Source: Parelaphostrongylus tenuis (taxonomy: Eukaryota; Nematoda; Chromadorea; Rhabditida; Metastrongylidae). From it: a DNA stretch of 64,000 bases. Made by a program: the position numbers and the translations under genes. The DNA lies in NCBI GenBank assembly GCA_019055375.1, contig JAHQIW010003609.1, positions 62,001-126,000 of the forward strand, given 5' to 3'. This document shows, in pieces, positions 1-12,706 of this stretch; the stretch's first letter is position 1; each line of letters starts with the position of its first letter. The notes under the pieces were generated by a model. That model was not told the DNA's origin and did no database searches. It saw nothing but the letters and a program-made list of their open reading frames with translations.

Positions 1-699
1 ACAAAAGAAAATAACCATATCCGCGAAATAATGGAAAGAAGATGGCTCTGTGTCAAACAGTTAATTCAGTGTTTGTTGATGAGCAAACACGAGACAGTTA
101 ACGCAAGAATTATCTAATACAAAACTGGCCGATGTTCCGTGACTCGCATGGCAGTAACTTTTATAAAAAGGTGAAAGATATTTCAATTTAGGTGGGTGGA
201 GCAGTAGATGAGCGCAAGATTGGTATTTTATCATTTACTGTCCTTATGTATTTGAGAATTACCGAGATGAAGACGTTTTTAAGAGATGGGAGTACACTCT
301 AATATGAACGTTGAAGTTCCTGAGAGTTTCATAGCAAAGCAATTTAGCGGTAACGTAGAATAGCTCGAAGTGAAACTTAATCACTACGATGAACTGGATT
401 TTCTGCAGTGGAGATGGCAAGTAATCTCTTCTTGCACGTGAAATGTCCTGATACGTATGTCATCTTAGCTGACAGTAATAAAAACTTGCAAATGACCCGA
501 CACCGCTTCTCTGGATTCCAGTGAAAATCGAACTCGCACAGCATTCAATTACATTTACACCAAATTTTACATAATAATTGAATGCACATGCCATTTCGAC
601 AAATTACGTGATTGACGGGCACGCGATAGCGAATCATTTAGTAAAACATTGAGGTTCAAACAATATACAGACGTAGGTGGCATGAATACAAAAGTAAAG
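1..699. other. No feature recognised
   Basis: AT-rich, many stops in all frames, no splice-bounded coding stretch or repeat seen. Confidence 0.5.
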
Positions 700-1125
700 A
701 GAAATACTCAATAATGTGGGTTGCTGTGCAAAAACGTCTGCGTCAGCCGGGATTCGAACGCAGATCTCACACTTTCCGAGAGTGCATGCTAGCCGTTACA
801 CCACCATTATTGGGTATATTATAAGACCATAACACCACAAGAGGCGGTCAAGTAAATGAATTTCAAATGATTATTCATACCCAATATCTGTTATCATAAG
901 TGGGTTTAATGCCGATAGTGGGTGCCCCACCAGACCGTTGACGGTTGGCTGTTGACAGATAACGCGTTGTAGCGTAAAAAGAGTGCTGTGCAAAACGAGC
1001 GTCGGTAACGGTTAGAATGCGAACCTGGAAAAAGTGAGATCTGGGTTCAAATTCCGACTGGCGCAAACGCTCTTGCACAGCACTCCACATTATTGGGTAT
1101 ATTATAAGACCATAACATCTTAAGA
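700..1125. repeat. tRNA-like repeats in two orientations
   Basis: A tRNA-like sequence on the minus strand (788-745) has a GTTCGAATCCCGGC T-arm, an anticodon-like CTCGGAA loop and a D-arm GTGTAACGGCTAGCAT, with mismatches in the T stem; a second copy on plus at about 1000-1066 (CGGTAACGGTTAGAATGCG, GGGTTCAAATTCC). Both are followed by TTATTGGGTATATTATAAGA. The degenerate stems and the shared flanks point to a tRNA-derived interspersed repeat and not to functional tRNA genes. Confidence 0.6.
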
Positions 1126-1525
1126 GGGGTCAAATAAATGAATTCATTTGAATAGAATTATATGATCATTCAGCTTACGTGATTAATAAAGTGTGGTCCG
1201 CAACTAGTGAACCACCCTGTAATGTAAAGCATCCTACTGGTCTCTTGGAAACGATCAAAGAGCAACTATGTACATGCATAGAAAGTCTCATTGCCCTGTG
1301 CTACAAACCAATGTTTTTATTTACTAAATTAACTTTGAAGGCTCATGGCACACATGAACGGATCAAATATGTTATCAAATTATATTGCTCTAAGCGAAGA
1401 TTCAAGAACATTTGCAAAAAAAGGTGTGAAAATCATAAATCCACCAGCTAGGAGCATTCGAGTGTACAACACTATCCGTTCGGGAATTTTATCACCTGAG
1501 GTAGAGTGTAACTATTGTGGCGTCG

Positions 1526-1694
1526 GTTCCTCTCAGCAGGAGATCCGTCCCCGCGGAACTAACTGAACCGAAAGGCACTGTGCAACTGACGAGGTAGTGA
1601 TGCCGAAACACGTGGCATGCACTTTAGAGGTGCCATAGCAGACCTTATGAAAGACTCAAAATATGTTATCAGATCAAATTTTGAGCGAGGTCTC
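1526..1694 (+). ncRNA. Decayed hammerhead element with tail hairpin
   Basis: Contains the GGCGTCGGTTCC block of the 48.3-kb element, then GTGCA, core CTGACGA (1586-1592), helix II GGTA/TGCC with loop GTGA, GAAA (1605-1608) and TGCAC (1618-1622), which pairs with GTGCA as helix I. Position 16.1 is C where T is required, so the copy should be inactive. The tail hairpin is clear: AGACC (1640-1644) with GGTCT (1689-1693), ACTCAAAAT (1654-1662) with ATTTTGAG (1678-1685). Confidence 0.55.
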
Positions 1695-1724
1695 AAAAAC
1701 ACTCAAAATATAGGAATATTCACC

Positions 1725-4480
1725 TTATCAAATATCCCTTTGCTGCACATGCTGTGCCAATTCTAACACTTTTTGCATTCGGTTTGTTGCCTTGCGTTCT
1801 AGATGTAGAAAAGTGACAGAACATGTGGCTTCGCTGTTCCTTGAGAACTTTGCCTTCCTCATGGATGGCGTAGAGCGCTAGTCGAGACGACTCTGCTTGC
1901 GACCTTTGAGATAGCTAAACTAAGGAGTCTCCGTGCTCACTGGACTTGCGGAGGAGCGAGGAGGACGAGATTTGCTTTCTGTTAGTGTGTATTATTATCC
2001 ACGGCGTTATCACTAACTCTTCCCCGACAAACCCATAAGATTCAATAGTAACAGTCCATATTATGTATCACAGCGTCTTTAAGACTAAATATAAAATTGA
2101 GATAAAGATTTGAAAGACTGATATGCAATTGCAAATGACTAACTTGTGAAAAGCCATATCAGTAAGTTGCGTTTCAGTTTCTCTACCTAAGGGGTCAGAC
2201 AATACTGTTAAGACTTTTCAACCAGCACTTTGATTTGAAAGATCAAAGATGACTACTCTAATCAATGAACCATATTTTTTGGTCTACTTCTTCGACCGGT
2301 AATTTTTTTTTGTTCCAGAAGAGTCCTACTAAAACTTCTTCACATCCATTGAGTGAGGTACCTTATTATTCAATGCAGAATATTCGAAGCAATACTTACA
2401 GTCAAAGAAAACAAATAAGCCAACATTTTGCGATATCACTTTGAAGGTGGAGCTAAAACCATATTGATTTTAAGGGTATTGTTACATTTGCGGATAACTC
2501 AAGTCGTACTACGCTTCTAGTAAGTTCGTAATGATCCTGCAATTTTTACAGTGTTGTAACTGAACCTACATGAAATTAAGCATCTTAACAGTAATTGGTC
2601 AGTAGTCAGCAGTGTAGTGTACGAAAACCAATAATATCAATTGTTTCCTGGAGTTGTTGGCGGAGAATATTGGTATCGAATCGCTGTAGATCTCCGATAC
2701 ACCCGCAGTAAGAACTGAGTGTCTAGCTAGAATATGTCTCGTACACCTAGTCTAAGTCAAGGAAGGTGTGTGTAAAACATGAACAAAGCAGTATGAAAAG
2801 GATACCTGACAACAGAATGTCACTTGACCTTTCATGTCTATAAATCGAGAGCAAGTTGATCGATGTATGTCAAAAGTCACGTCGTTATCAGTCGTTCACG
2901 TAGTGCGACACTGTAGAACTTGACCACTGTTTTTCAAAATTCACAGACTATGATTAATGAAGAGTTTGTACATCGTAAGGACTATGCCATATCACATCAG
3001 TATCAAATAGGTGAAAAAGTAACATTTTATCAGAAAACCAGAACCAGCGTATCGTCAGGTATGTGTTCCGATGTGGAACAGTTGTCTTTTTGCGCACTCA
3101 GCAAAGAATGAGACGCTGCTCCAAGCCGTTTCCACATAAAAATGCCACCTGAAGGTAAAAGACGAAATGTCCTTATCTCCCCAAAGAACTGTTTTCTTTG
3201 ATGAGCGCTAAGTAATCAGATTATAGCTCTTAATGGATACTGTCAACGAAATAGCCATTACAAATTTTATTATCATTCTAGCAGAAGACAATTTGCTTGT
3301 TCTACTGAGATGAACACTGCTTGATTTCTTGAAGAATACAATGCTACACCTCTTTTTCGTGGAAATTTTGTTTAAGATGGAAAGATGAGTGCACAAAAGA
3401 GATCAGACTGGGATCACTTTTCTTCCGAAATATGGAAGTGGTTCAGAATTTTCTAATATTTTTTTTCAGATTTTATAGGCGCATGTACTGTTAGAATGGC
3501 AAGGTTGGGTGTTCTACATAGACTTGCCATTTCCTCAATTTCGCGATGGTTCAAGTTATGAAAAGTAGCTGCGATGGTAAACTGGTTTTATTTTCATTAT
3601 TTGATATCACTCCCATCAAGTCTTTTGTTCTAGTTTTATTTTTTATTTTTATATTTTATCTAGTTATGGCACGTCCAGTGTAGTTTCTGTGTGAAAAAAT
3701 ACATTTGAATTAATCTTCGATCACCCATTCCGTCAAGTGTCCGTTGGGCTTGCCGAATGCGCATTCAATTAATCATAAGTGCAGATTATTTCACCATTTG
3801 CGTGATAAAGTACATGGCAGTGAAAATTGGCTCATGGGAAAAATTTTGCAATTTGAACTCTTGTTTTATTTCACTTAGTACTTTCAAACGGGAAAAGATT
3901 TGTATTGTATGATGAAATCCGGCATCATAAGTATCAATGTGCCGATTCTATCAAATATTGTATCCAAGGTGTTTCCCGGCATCAACTATCCACACAGTTC
4001 AACGTGATTTTCGCATAAGAGTTCGACTTCTGTCTGAACATTTTTTCACCTTCACTACAAATGTCGTTCAGCGCTCGGTCGAATCCATTTTTCCGGAAAT
4101 ATGGTTAGATGCATTAAAGCGAATGCATGCAGATCGTACTGAATGAGCTTTACCAAGGAAGACTGGCATTAACTTCTCGGACCATGGAAAGATAAGAGAT
4201 TCGGTGGGTTCAATTTGAGGTCGAATGAATAGCTGGCTATATTGGGCCATCAGCACAACGACAATAGTACAAGCACTGCACTTTGACACAATCGTGATGA
4301 CGAAAGTAATATGCAGAGCATGTTCTTTCCTGCTTCTTGTTCCGCCGCACAAATATTTAGTGGGGTTTTTTTTGTAGTACCTCAAAAGTCCGACTATCTC
4401 TAAACCCCGACATCCCTAAAAAAATGTAAAATTTCTTACGAACTTTCCTTCTTTATTTAAGCTTGCACGAGACTAGCACT
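1725..4480. other. Intergenic, no supported gene
   Basis: One weak exon-like stretch at 2947-3010 (acceptor ATTCACAG, frame TMINEEFVHRKDYAISHQYQ, donor ATAG/GTGAAA) has no supporting neighbour. Otherwise nothing is seen. Confidence 0.45.
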
Positions 4481-4496
4481 CCTTTTTCCCAAAATT

Positions 4497-4540
4497 GGAT
4501 AGCTGACGTTTCGGCGGCAACACCTCGTCAGAGTCTAGAC
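4497..4540 (-). ncRNA. Hammerhead ribozyme with minimal helix III
   Basis: Minus strand: core CTGACGA (4531-4525; position 7 is free to vary), helix II GGTG/CGCC with loop TTGC, GAAA (4512-4509), then ACGT directly followed by C17 (4505) and AGCT. Helix III is a four-base palindrome without a loop, which cannot close in cis but can pair between two copies; this is the form described for Penelope-like element hammerheads. Helix I is AGCT against AGACT with one bulged A, so it is partly decayed. No associated ORF. Confidence 0.6.
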
Positions 4541-6550
4541 GTAACATTTTTTGTGTAAAATCGGCAACTCATTTCCACTGATACAGTGTTCAAATGTGTA
4601 CTGTGATTTTTTGGTTACTGTACAGGTGTAACATGACAGATTCTGTTTTTGATGAGAAGGGTACTATAATAGCTTTGCTGTATTTATAACTTTCGTCACA
4701 TGGTAGTACTTCACCGCAGAATAATGTGAACTGAAAAAGAGTGCATTTACACTTGATTGCAGCAGTAAAGTTTTCGAAATACCAGACCTAAAAAAAACTT
4801 TCATATGTTTTCTAAAATCGTGAGCGATCATTGAAAATGCATCACTTTGATTTATTGAAGCACAAGCAATAATCCGCAGATGATCGACCGTCACAAGGAA
4901 TTCAGCTCGTAGGGCATTAGACTGTTTCACTTTCGCCATTGCAAGTCTACTTTCTTCGAGTTATCCACCGACAAAGACACTGGTTAACGTTTTATTACTC
5001 TTAAATGTTATGAGTAAGTCAGGTTCAAATTCGATGCAAAGTCACTCAAAAATCAAGTTCTACTCGTTTTGTCAATATGTTCTCAGCTAACAATGCTTCA
5101 CTGTTGGGCACTGACAATAATAAAGTTTAATTGAGCGTCTTAAATAGTGAACAGTAGAGGAACGCCAATTATCGATGTGCATGAAGCAAAAACATAGACA
5201 TTTGATAGAGGATGCGCTGGAAAAGGTCAGTCATTTAACAATTTGGCAAGAAGACAGAGACTTTGTTGAATATTTTGAAGATCTCAGAGCATTAATTTCG
5301 ACCGAAGTCTTGTAAGATTATTGGTTGTTCTTTTCTGGGACCGTCCGCCTACGCACCTCGTGTAATTCGATCCACCATCTTACTGGCCAAATGTCATTAG
5401 ATCTCCTTTGGGAGATAGAAGCACTGCTCGAATGATTAGGTCGAACACGCCTATCATTGTAGTACATCCATTCATCTCTGAGATAATTAGTGGAAGCAAA
5501 GCGTGGACATCTATGAGTGACTGTCAACGGGCAGCGTTAAGCGTTTTCATGCCCTTCTGAATCGAAATGACTATGATCATCAATGAGTGGGATGTGTGAT
5601 TAAATATTTTACGAAACCGATCATCAAAGAGTAACCAGTTCTTTTGGAGGTTGGATAAGTACGATACAGACACAAGATTTGAACGTGTTTTAACACCGAA
5701 TTGCACAATAGGCAAGTTAGAAAGAGTAACAAAATTATGTTTAGGGAGTATTTCAGACTATCCATATACGTCACACTTATGCATATGTTCCGTGGAAATT
5801 AGATTCGGAAGGTTTCCCTAGACAATTGCCGAAATCTGAAAATTGTAAGCTGTCGTGAATGTGTTGCCAGCTTGATTTTCTCCACTGTGCATGTAACATG
5901 CTTTGCATACATCAAGAACGGTTTTGATAAACTTTTCGACACCGAGCCTTAATATTATGTTATTACCATCTATTGCAGAGTACAGTCATCCCGTGTCATT
6001 GCCCTCCCCCTCCCCCCCCCCCCCCTCCCTCCTCCCTCCTCCTCCCCTTACGCAGGCTACTCCTTTGCCTACAATTTCATTTGAAATGATTGTTTAAAGC
6101 GCAAGATTTAAAGGCTAAGCGAATGTTTCGTCGCCAAGTCACTTAGACGACACAAACGACAAAACGACGTCTTTTCTGGAAGTAATGATGATTGATATCG
6201 TCGAACAGCTGTGTTCTCACAGCATTACCCTTCAATACTTATCGATATTTGTTGAAATATAGTAATTTGTTGTACGAGAAGGTACCTTAAGCAGAGAAAA
6301 CCTACTCTAGAAGCCAACTGGAAATCTGGCTACTCCACTGCATCTTTTTTGATTCATTACCACTCGAACAACGTTTATTTGGACAAACTAAACGGTCAAA
6401 GTTCGATATTTCAAGACCTGAAAGCGAGAATGAGGAATTCACAAACAAAGGAAGCCTTACTACTATCTGCCGATAACAATGTTCCTGTCTTTAATTGTAA
6501 CTATAGTGCGTTAACCTCATGCATAAATCTTTCCTATGTGGCTTTCACTA
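4541..6550. other. Intergenic, low-complexity only
   Basis: Nothing beyond the C/T tract at 6003-6050. Short ORFs have no splice support or recognisable motif. Confidence 0.45.
6003..6050 (+). repeat. C/T-rich low-complexity tract
   Basis: Long runs of C broken by single T, in all about 48 bases. Confidence 0.95.
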
Positions 6551-7142
6551 GGTCGTTCCATAAGTTCAGGCACAAGAGCAATAAACACCAAATGTTATCA
6601 ACCAGAACTTATCAGAATTGCATGATTTTGTTGTCAATCAATTTTGCATTTTCTTGCAAACATTTTTCTATATATTTTGTTCACAGATGCCCCAAAATAG
6701 AACTGTCTTGGAAACATATTCGCTTGCTAGTCATGCACAAATGGCGCGTAGAAGAAAAAGCTAGTGAAGGGGGGGGGGGGGGGGGAGGGGGGATGGTCGA
6801 TGGAGCTTCGTGTGGACAGCCTGACGGCGACTGATCCTTCAGAGTGTTCTCCCAACTTGGAGCTTCGCGAACCACTTCCTAGCCGCCTTTTCTGAAACTG
6901 TATCATTGAGCCAGGCCCCATTAACCTTGCGCGCCGCTTTAATAGCATTTTCTCCTACGCGTCATCAATTTGTTTCCACATCACCTCCAAAGCAAGTACA
7001 AGCAAGTTAAATACCAAAATGTTCGCAGTAAAATGCACAGTTGAGCACACAAATTAAAAACACTAATATCATGCAATTTTAATTACTTCCGGTTACTAAA
7101 TTTAGTGTTTGTTTCTCTAGTGCTGAGCTTTATGAAATGACC
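6551..7142 (-). mobile_element. Mariner-derived element, second subfamily
   Basis: Inverted ends GGTCGTTCCATAAGTTCAGG and (inverse of right end) GGTCATTTCATAAAGCTCAG, flanked by TA on both sides; about 592 bp. The interior has transposase N-terminus homology on the minus strand and is broken by a G-run (6769-6793). Related to the copy at 51115-51703. Confidence 0.75.
6769..6793 (+). repeat. Poly-G tract inside a mariner copy
   Basis: Near-pure G run of about 24 bases; length is probably unreliable in assembly. Confidence 0.95.
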
Positions 7143-8157
7143 TAATTTTGTGGAAGACTACGAAAATGTGTCATAAAACGTTAGTTCAGTTCGCATTTAC
7201 CCTTTCTATGCCACCAGAATAGTACTAAATTGTTGCGATTTCAAGAAACTTCAGAAGCCCTCTATAGGCCCGTCGTGACGCTTTCTCAATCTTTAGTGCA
7301 TTTTATAAAATTTTCTGCATCTCAATATTCCAGGAATTGATTTAATTAACCAATATAACAAGGCTCCATAAAACGAGTAAAATTTTTACCGTTGGGGCGA
7401 ATTATTCCCTTCTTTTCATTGAAATCGAAAACTTTTTGAAACTTGGGCGATTAAATTCCACAACTAGTAATGTAGTCAAGAGCTAAACTTCCGAGGTATT
7501 TTACCATTTACATAATATTTCATTTCCCTAATTCGCTAAATAGCACCATCAAGGCAACTTTAGGTCTCTTCTACTTCACTTCCCTGCTAAATGGAGAAAA
7601 CTTTCGTGAGCTGTTTTTGACACTGTTTTACTCAATTGTAGCCTCGCTTAGAAATTTCGGATTCATTTTGTGTGATCTTACCGCGGCTTGAATATTCTGT
7701 TGCACAATTTAATATCCACGAGCACAATCATCGCGCTGGATTAATGAGCCTCAAAGTGCAGGAAGGCCTATAGGTGATAATTTCACAGGTTTAGCACATG
7801 TTTGATAAACCTGTTATTTTCTCAATTACTCGCATAACACTTTTTAACAATAAATTAACGCTGGCTGCGCAACTTTCTTCAAGTTAGATGTTTCAGAATG
7901 CGACAATGATACGATTATATTTCCATTTGTCATTCCAACCACTTTTTACTGCTCGTCATCTGGTTTGGTTTATGTTTTCTTGATTGGGTTTGGTGCCACA
8001 TCAGTGATAATATAAAGAAGACTTCTAAGGGAGGCAACAGAGTGAGAGAGATTAGTAAGATAAAGAACAGAAGACTATTCAACGGGTAAGATGTTAAGTG
8101 GGAGCTGAACATTTGCCACAAATTTTCAAGACTCTGAACATCTTGTTATGATGTTGA
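7143..8157. other. Intergenic, nothing seen
   Basis: AT-rich sequence with no coherent reading frame or recognised repeat. Confidence 0.45.
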
Positions 8158-9094
8158 TAGGACTTCTCATAAGTTTCGACATTAGAGCAACATACATTGA
8201 TTTTAATGAACGAAAGTAATCAAAATTGCTTAATAACACTATCCAAAGTATGCGCCATCAGCCTGAACATATTTCTGCCATCTCTCAACAATTCAGTGCC
8301 GCTCTAGTAGAACTCACCATCCTTTGATTCAAAGAATGTTGTCAATTCGCCATGCAAATGATTGATGACGCGGAGTTTTCTCGCTCAGGAAGTATTCCAG
8401 CGACCGGTAGAGGTGATAGTCAAACAACGACAAGTCAAGACTGTACGGCAAATAATCCAGCAACTCTCACCCCAGATCGGTCAACTCCCTCCTCGTCAAC
8501 TGGGGACGTGCAGTGCGGTGTCTTGAAGCAGCATGGAATTGAGCCGACGTTAATGTGACAGAGCTCGATTGCAGCGGTCTAGGTGTGGGCTATGCAAGCG
8601 CTTAGCGTTGATTGCCTCTCCGGCTGTCAGCAAGATCTAATGAATTGGCCCGCTCCTCTCCCAAGGGATGAGGATCTTTTGGCGCAACTCAACCTCGATT
8701 AGGCGTCCAGAAGCAGCCAAGCTTCAAGTTGACGCTGCCGGCGCGAAACTCAGCAAGGAACCGAAGCGCTGTTTGCTTGAACACAACCCCTTGAACTTTC
8801 GCACGGCTGATATTTTCAATGGCGGTCTGTGCATCGTGTCTCGGTTCGTGTTCGTAAAGCAGCAAATTGCAATGAAGGTTTCGTTGAGCGGCCATGATGC
8901 GGTGTGTACTATTTGGTACCAAAGGAAAGCTCAGAAAATTTTGCACAGAGCGGTATTGATTTGATGTCTGATAAGTGACAGAAATATGTTCAGATTGATG
9001 GCGAATACTTTGATTAGTGATGTTGAGCAGTTCTGTTACTTCTGTTTAATAAATCTAATGTTTATTGCTGTAGTGCCAAAACTTATGAGAGGAC
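8158..9094 (-). mobile_element. Mariner-like element with transposase remnant
   Basis: Terminal inverted repeats: left GACTTCTCATAAGTTTCGAC followed by ATTAGAGCAA, right TTGCTGTAGTGCCAAAACTTATGAG in inverse. About 937 bp, shorter than a full mariner (about 1.3 kb). On the minus strand 8946-8689 retains the N-terminal DNA-binding region of a mariner transposase (LLYEHEPRHDAQTAIENI, FLAEFRAGSVNL), with no catalytic D,D,D part. Non-autonomous. Confidence 0.75.
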
Positions 9095-11789
9095 ATAGCA
9101 CTTATTCTGCTTGGCACGAAAGGCACCTTGAAGGTGTGATATCAAGTTTGGAATTTGCTTTATGCCTTTACCTTTTACCAAAGTTGAATGGCTGTCCCTT
9201 CGTGCCTACTAAAAATGGCAATTCTGTAGCATTTCACAAGACGCACCAAACTCTTAAGACCAACATTGAATTTCATCTTTGGCAATTACGAGTTCTTTCA
9301 CAAGAAAATCTGCCCGCATTGATGAGATAAAAAATAATACCCAAATTTAATGACTATCTTCCACTAATACCCTACAAACGAACAGCGGTGTAAGTACGAC
9401 TACAACAATGCTGGGATACGAGCGAAACCTGGAACCTAGTTAGGGTAAGCTTAAAATCGTGATGGCCCTTTTTTGGTGAACGACGCGTTTAACGCTAAAC
9501 ACTTGAACTCGTTGCACTACCTTTCATCTAGTAATATTATTTTGAGTTTATAGGTGCTCTGTGCAACCACCCGTTGACGCGAATGATCTGTACAGTACAA
9601 ATCAATATAGAACTCAGCTCACGGGTATTTGCTGATAGCACTGATAAGGCTAAAACATGGCTGCGGAAAAGAATAATCAGGATCTGCAGTGGCATCTTGT
9701 AACCCTCGGAAAGAATAGTCGCGACTTCGAATGATATGCGAGGTTCTGAATTTTGCGCATGTCTTCGCAGAAAGTCATTATGATGAACGGTCTAGCTCCA
9801 GAGTTGAGCTAAAAAAGGCGAGCGACTTGAAGAACGCTTAAAAGCTTCAAGGATGCGATGAAGAGAACGATAAACACCCGTTTTTGGTCCGCCTTTCCAG
9901 GTCAGTGATTTTTTTGTCTAAGCGTCTGCGAGAACTGGTCGACAAAATTGTTTGTTTGGTGTTATTGACACGCATCCGAAATGTTGAAGTAAAGAGTTTT
10001 TTGTATCTCGGAAATCAGAGGAAGTTCTCATCCAAAGTTCCGACCTGTGTCAACACTCAAAAACAAAGATATTGTCCCACTGGCTAATTGTCAAAAAGAA
10101 GATTCCAGACGAGCATTTCTTACAACGATAATTAATAAACAAAATTCATCACTCATGGTATTTATCGGGATGTCAAACGCATCATAAAATGATTATCAGC
10201 AAGTGTTTGAAGACCCTTGTGGAGAATGAATATGAGAAAACGTGTTGAGTGCTAAAAATGCTAGGTTCCGCAAAGTAAAAGTGATGATAGGTCGCGTACA
10301 AGAAGAAAAAATAATTGACTCTGTGATTAAAAAAGAAATCATAAGAATCTCTACCTTCTTTGATGCAAAATTATATTTTATTCGATGAAATACTCAAAAT
10401 CTTGCCCAGATTTTTTTTTTTTTGGAAATCTCGCCCAGACTCGTTCTAAAGTAGAGGAACGATTAAGCCAGTAAAATTTAGAAAACCAATAAAGCTTCAG
10501 GAACAACAGGTTGTGCATGGAGCAGCGTATTTTCTTATTATCTTGAGGAGATTTCATGCTTTAAGTCAATTGGAAATGAAAACTGTTTTGGTAAATGTAC
10601 ATTCCATAGTACAACTGACAAAGCAATTTCCATCTTCTTGTGAAGCTTTAAGATTTTTACAATCTGTATCTGCCAAGTACTTTCGAAAATTATTGTAAGG
10701 TCACTTGCGCGTATAGCGCATTGGCAGGATGTGCTCTAAAATGCACATGTGGTGACTGCTCTGATCTCAAGCCCATAGTTTGCTAAGATATCTCTGAGCT
10801 TGAAAAGTGGGTGCCAGACTAGTTTATAACGTCAGTAACTTACCCTTGATAAAATGGTAAGCCTCCGCGAGTCATTTTAAATATCGGATAATATTTGTTT
10901 AGTCACTTCTAACAATGTTTAAGTTGTATATATTGCACATCTCCAAGGATTGATTAAAGGAATTAGCACCTTACGACAGAAGATTATGTTAAATGAGGTA
11001 CGTATTAGAAACTACGTATTGTTTCTTTGGCGGTCTCTTATAAAAGAGGTGGCACATTCAACGATACAGAATCGTTGCAAAAAAAGATTTGCAATCTTAA
11101 TAACGTGATCATTATTATGAGAGAGATTACTGCCATACAAAAGTTGACCTTTCCCTTTACAATAGGTGTTATCTCTATGTCAAAATCTAACCTCCGTTGA
11201 ACCGCCACAAATCTCCCTCATAGTGGGCTTTGTGCCTGGTTAGTCGTGTGAGCACATAAAACGACCACAGGTGGTGGATCAAAGAATCAAGTTTCAGTCA
11301 AAAAAGATTATATCTTTAAATGAGACTTAGGTCGATTTACATTTCGAACTTCCTGTTTCTCTAGAGCCAATTTGGCATACCCCCTTTTTAAGGTCAATTT
11401 GAGCAGGAACGTGCACCAGAGTGACTAGGAAATACATGAGAGGCGGTTAGAAATCGCTTTCAATATATTAGCTTTCCCTCTCCAGGAAAGAACTGTTAAA
11501 TTACCCGTGCTACTCAGTCTCCACATCTCAAGCTCAGAAAGCGATACGTGCCAGGTATAAAAAGATATCATAGTTGAGAAAATGAATCTCTCCTCGTTTG
11601 CCCCGAAATGAACTCTCGATACGACAGTTATGGGAAGGGCGAGTACGGAGAGGGTACCATAACTTCAAGGCAATGCTAGGCTGTTATAATCGGAACGGAC
11701 CAGTTACGATTCGTACTTATAACGCCCGTGTACTTACATACAAATCCTGTGTTTAGAAGATCTGTTAATGCAAACGAGAAGGATTAAGT
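9095..11789. other. Intergenic, nothing firm
   Basis: A stretch near 9650-10080 has LINE-like composition but no motif that could be assigned. No gene supported. Confidence 0.4.
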
Positions 11790-12402
11790 GCGACGTCGTT
11801 GGCCTGCTTGAGAAGAGAAGACGCCACCTACTTCATGCTGTCTATGACATCGTAGAGGGCTGTTTCTTATAAAACACAATAGTAGATGTGTCGACAGGTG
11901 TTGGCATTCTCGCCAAAAAGAGTTTGACCATGAACATCGATTTATTTGAACAACTATCAATCCAGATTGAACACTTCCTGCAGAAGCGATGTGAATAATC
12001 CGGATTTGACATCTTCGTTGTTTACAAACCAATAGAAGAACTTTGACTAAGACAAAATCAAAGTGTCAACTTGGACATGGTAAAGATTTCAGGAGAGATC
12101 TTTACGTCCTTTAAAGCCATCACTGGAGATTTTAATAAGAAAATTGAGCTAAGAAGCCCCTGAAGATTTTCGCAAGGGAACCCACAGACTAGAGTGAAAC
12201 TAGTAGACTGGAACGCTGTTTAAGTCGATCACGACACCAAACTAATCATGGTGATTCACTCTGCAAAAGCCCCACTCTTAGCGGTGGACGTGGGAAACTT
12301 CCAATGCGGACTACTATGGAGTAGACCATATCTTAGCAAATCATACAATGTGCCCAACCGATGTTGATGCTGTTCCAAAATACTACATAGGATCTATAAA
12401 AA

Positions 12403-12706
12403 GGGTTTATAAAAAAGCTGTCGATAGAAAAAGCGTGATTCATTATAACAGCTACGTACTCGACTGCCGGGCACCACAATGTCAGGTAATTCTATTATTT
12501 CACTTGGAGTGACTTATTAGCAGGCGTCGAATCCTCCTTAGAAGATTATTTAACCTCACGAAATCGGTTGAACTGAGGCAGGGCGGCACTGATGAGTCCC
12601 AACAAGACGAAACAGACGCCTGTAGATTTACTAGACTTAACAGCTCGAAACATGTTCCTTATCAGATTATATCATTTTGAGCGGGTCTCTAAAAGTGGTC
12701 GATATA
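12403..12706 (+). mobile_element. Hammerhead element inserted in an RTE LINE
   Basis: The unit breaks the LINE endonuclease between the codons for the GSD and H of its conserved GSDH motif. Its two ends are near-identical: a GGGTTTATAAAAAAGC..GTCGATAG block at 12403-12427 and GGGTCTCTAAAAG..GTCGATA at 12683-12706. The same GGGTCTGTAAAAAAGC..GTCGATAG block ends the 48.3-kb copy. The unit therefore starts with the tail of a preceding monomer, as expected if the template was a tandem or circular RNA. Inside are the CGACTGCCGG/CACCACAA block, the hammerhead and the tail hairpin. Confidence 0.7.
12583..12636 (+). ncRNA. Hammerhead ribozyme, core intact, helix I decayed
   Basis: Core CTGATGA is at 12589-12595, helix II GTC/GAC (12596-12598, 12606-12608) with a 7-nt loop, GAAA at 12609-12612, helix III ACAG/CTGT closing ACGC, and triplet GTA ending at 12624. 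Helix I is lost: GGCGGCA upstream does not pair with GATTTAC downstream. Same subfamily as the 48.3-kb ribozyme, with compensatory change in helix III (ACAG/CTGT for ATAG/CTAT). Followed by the tail hairpin (ATTTTGAGC 12674-12682, GGTCT 12684-12688). Confidence 0.7.

Noticed and set aside
745..816. Functional tRNA gene on the minus strand
   Set aside because: T stem has a C-C mismatch and acceptor stem does not pair well; a second degenerate copy with the same flank shows it is an interspersed repeat.
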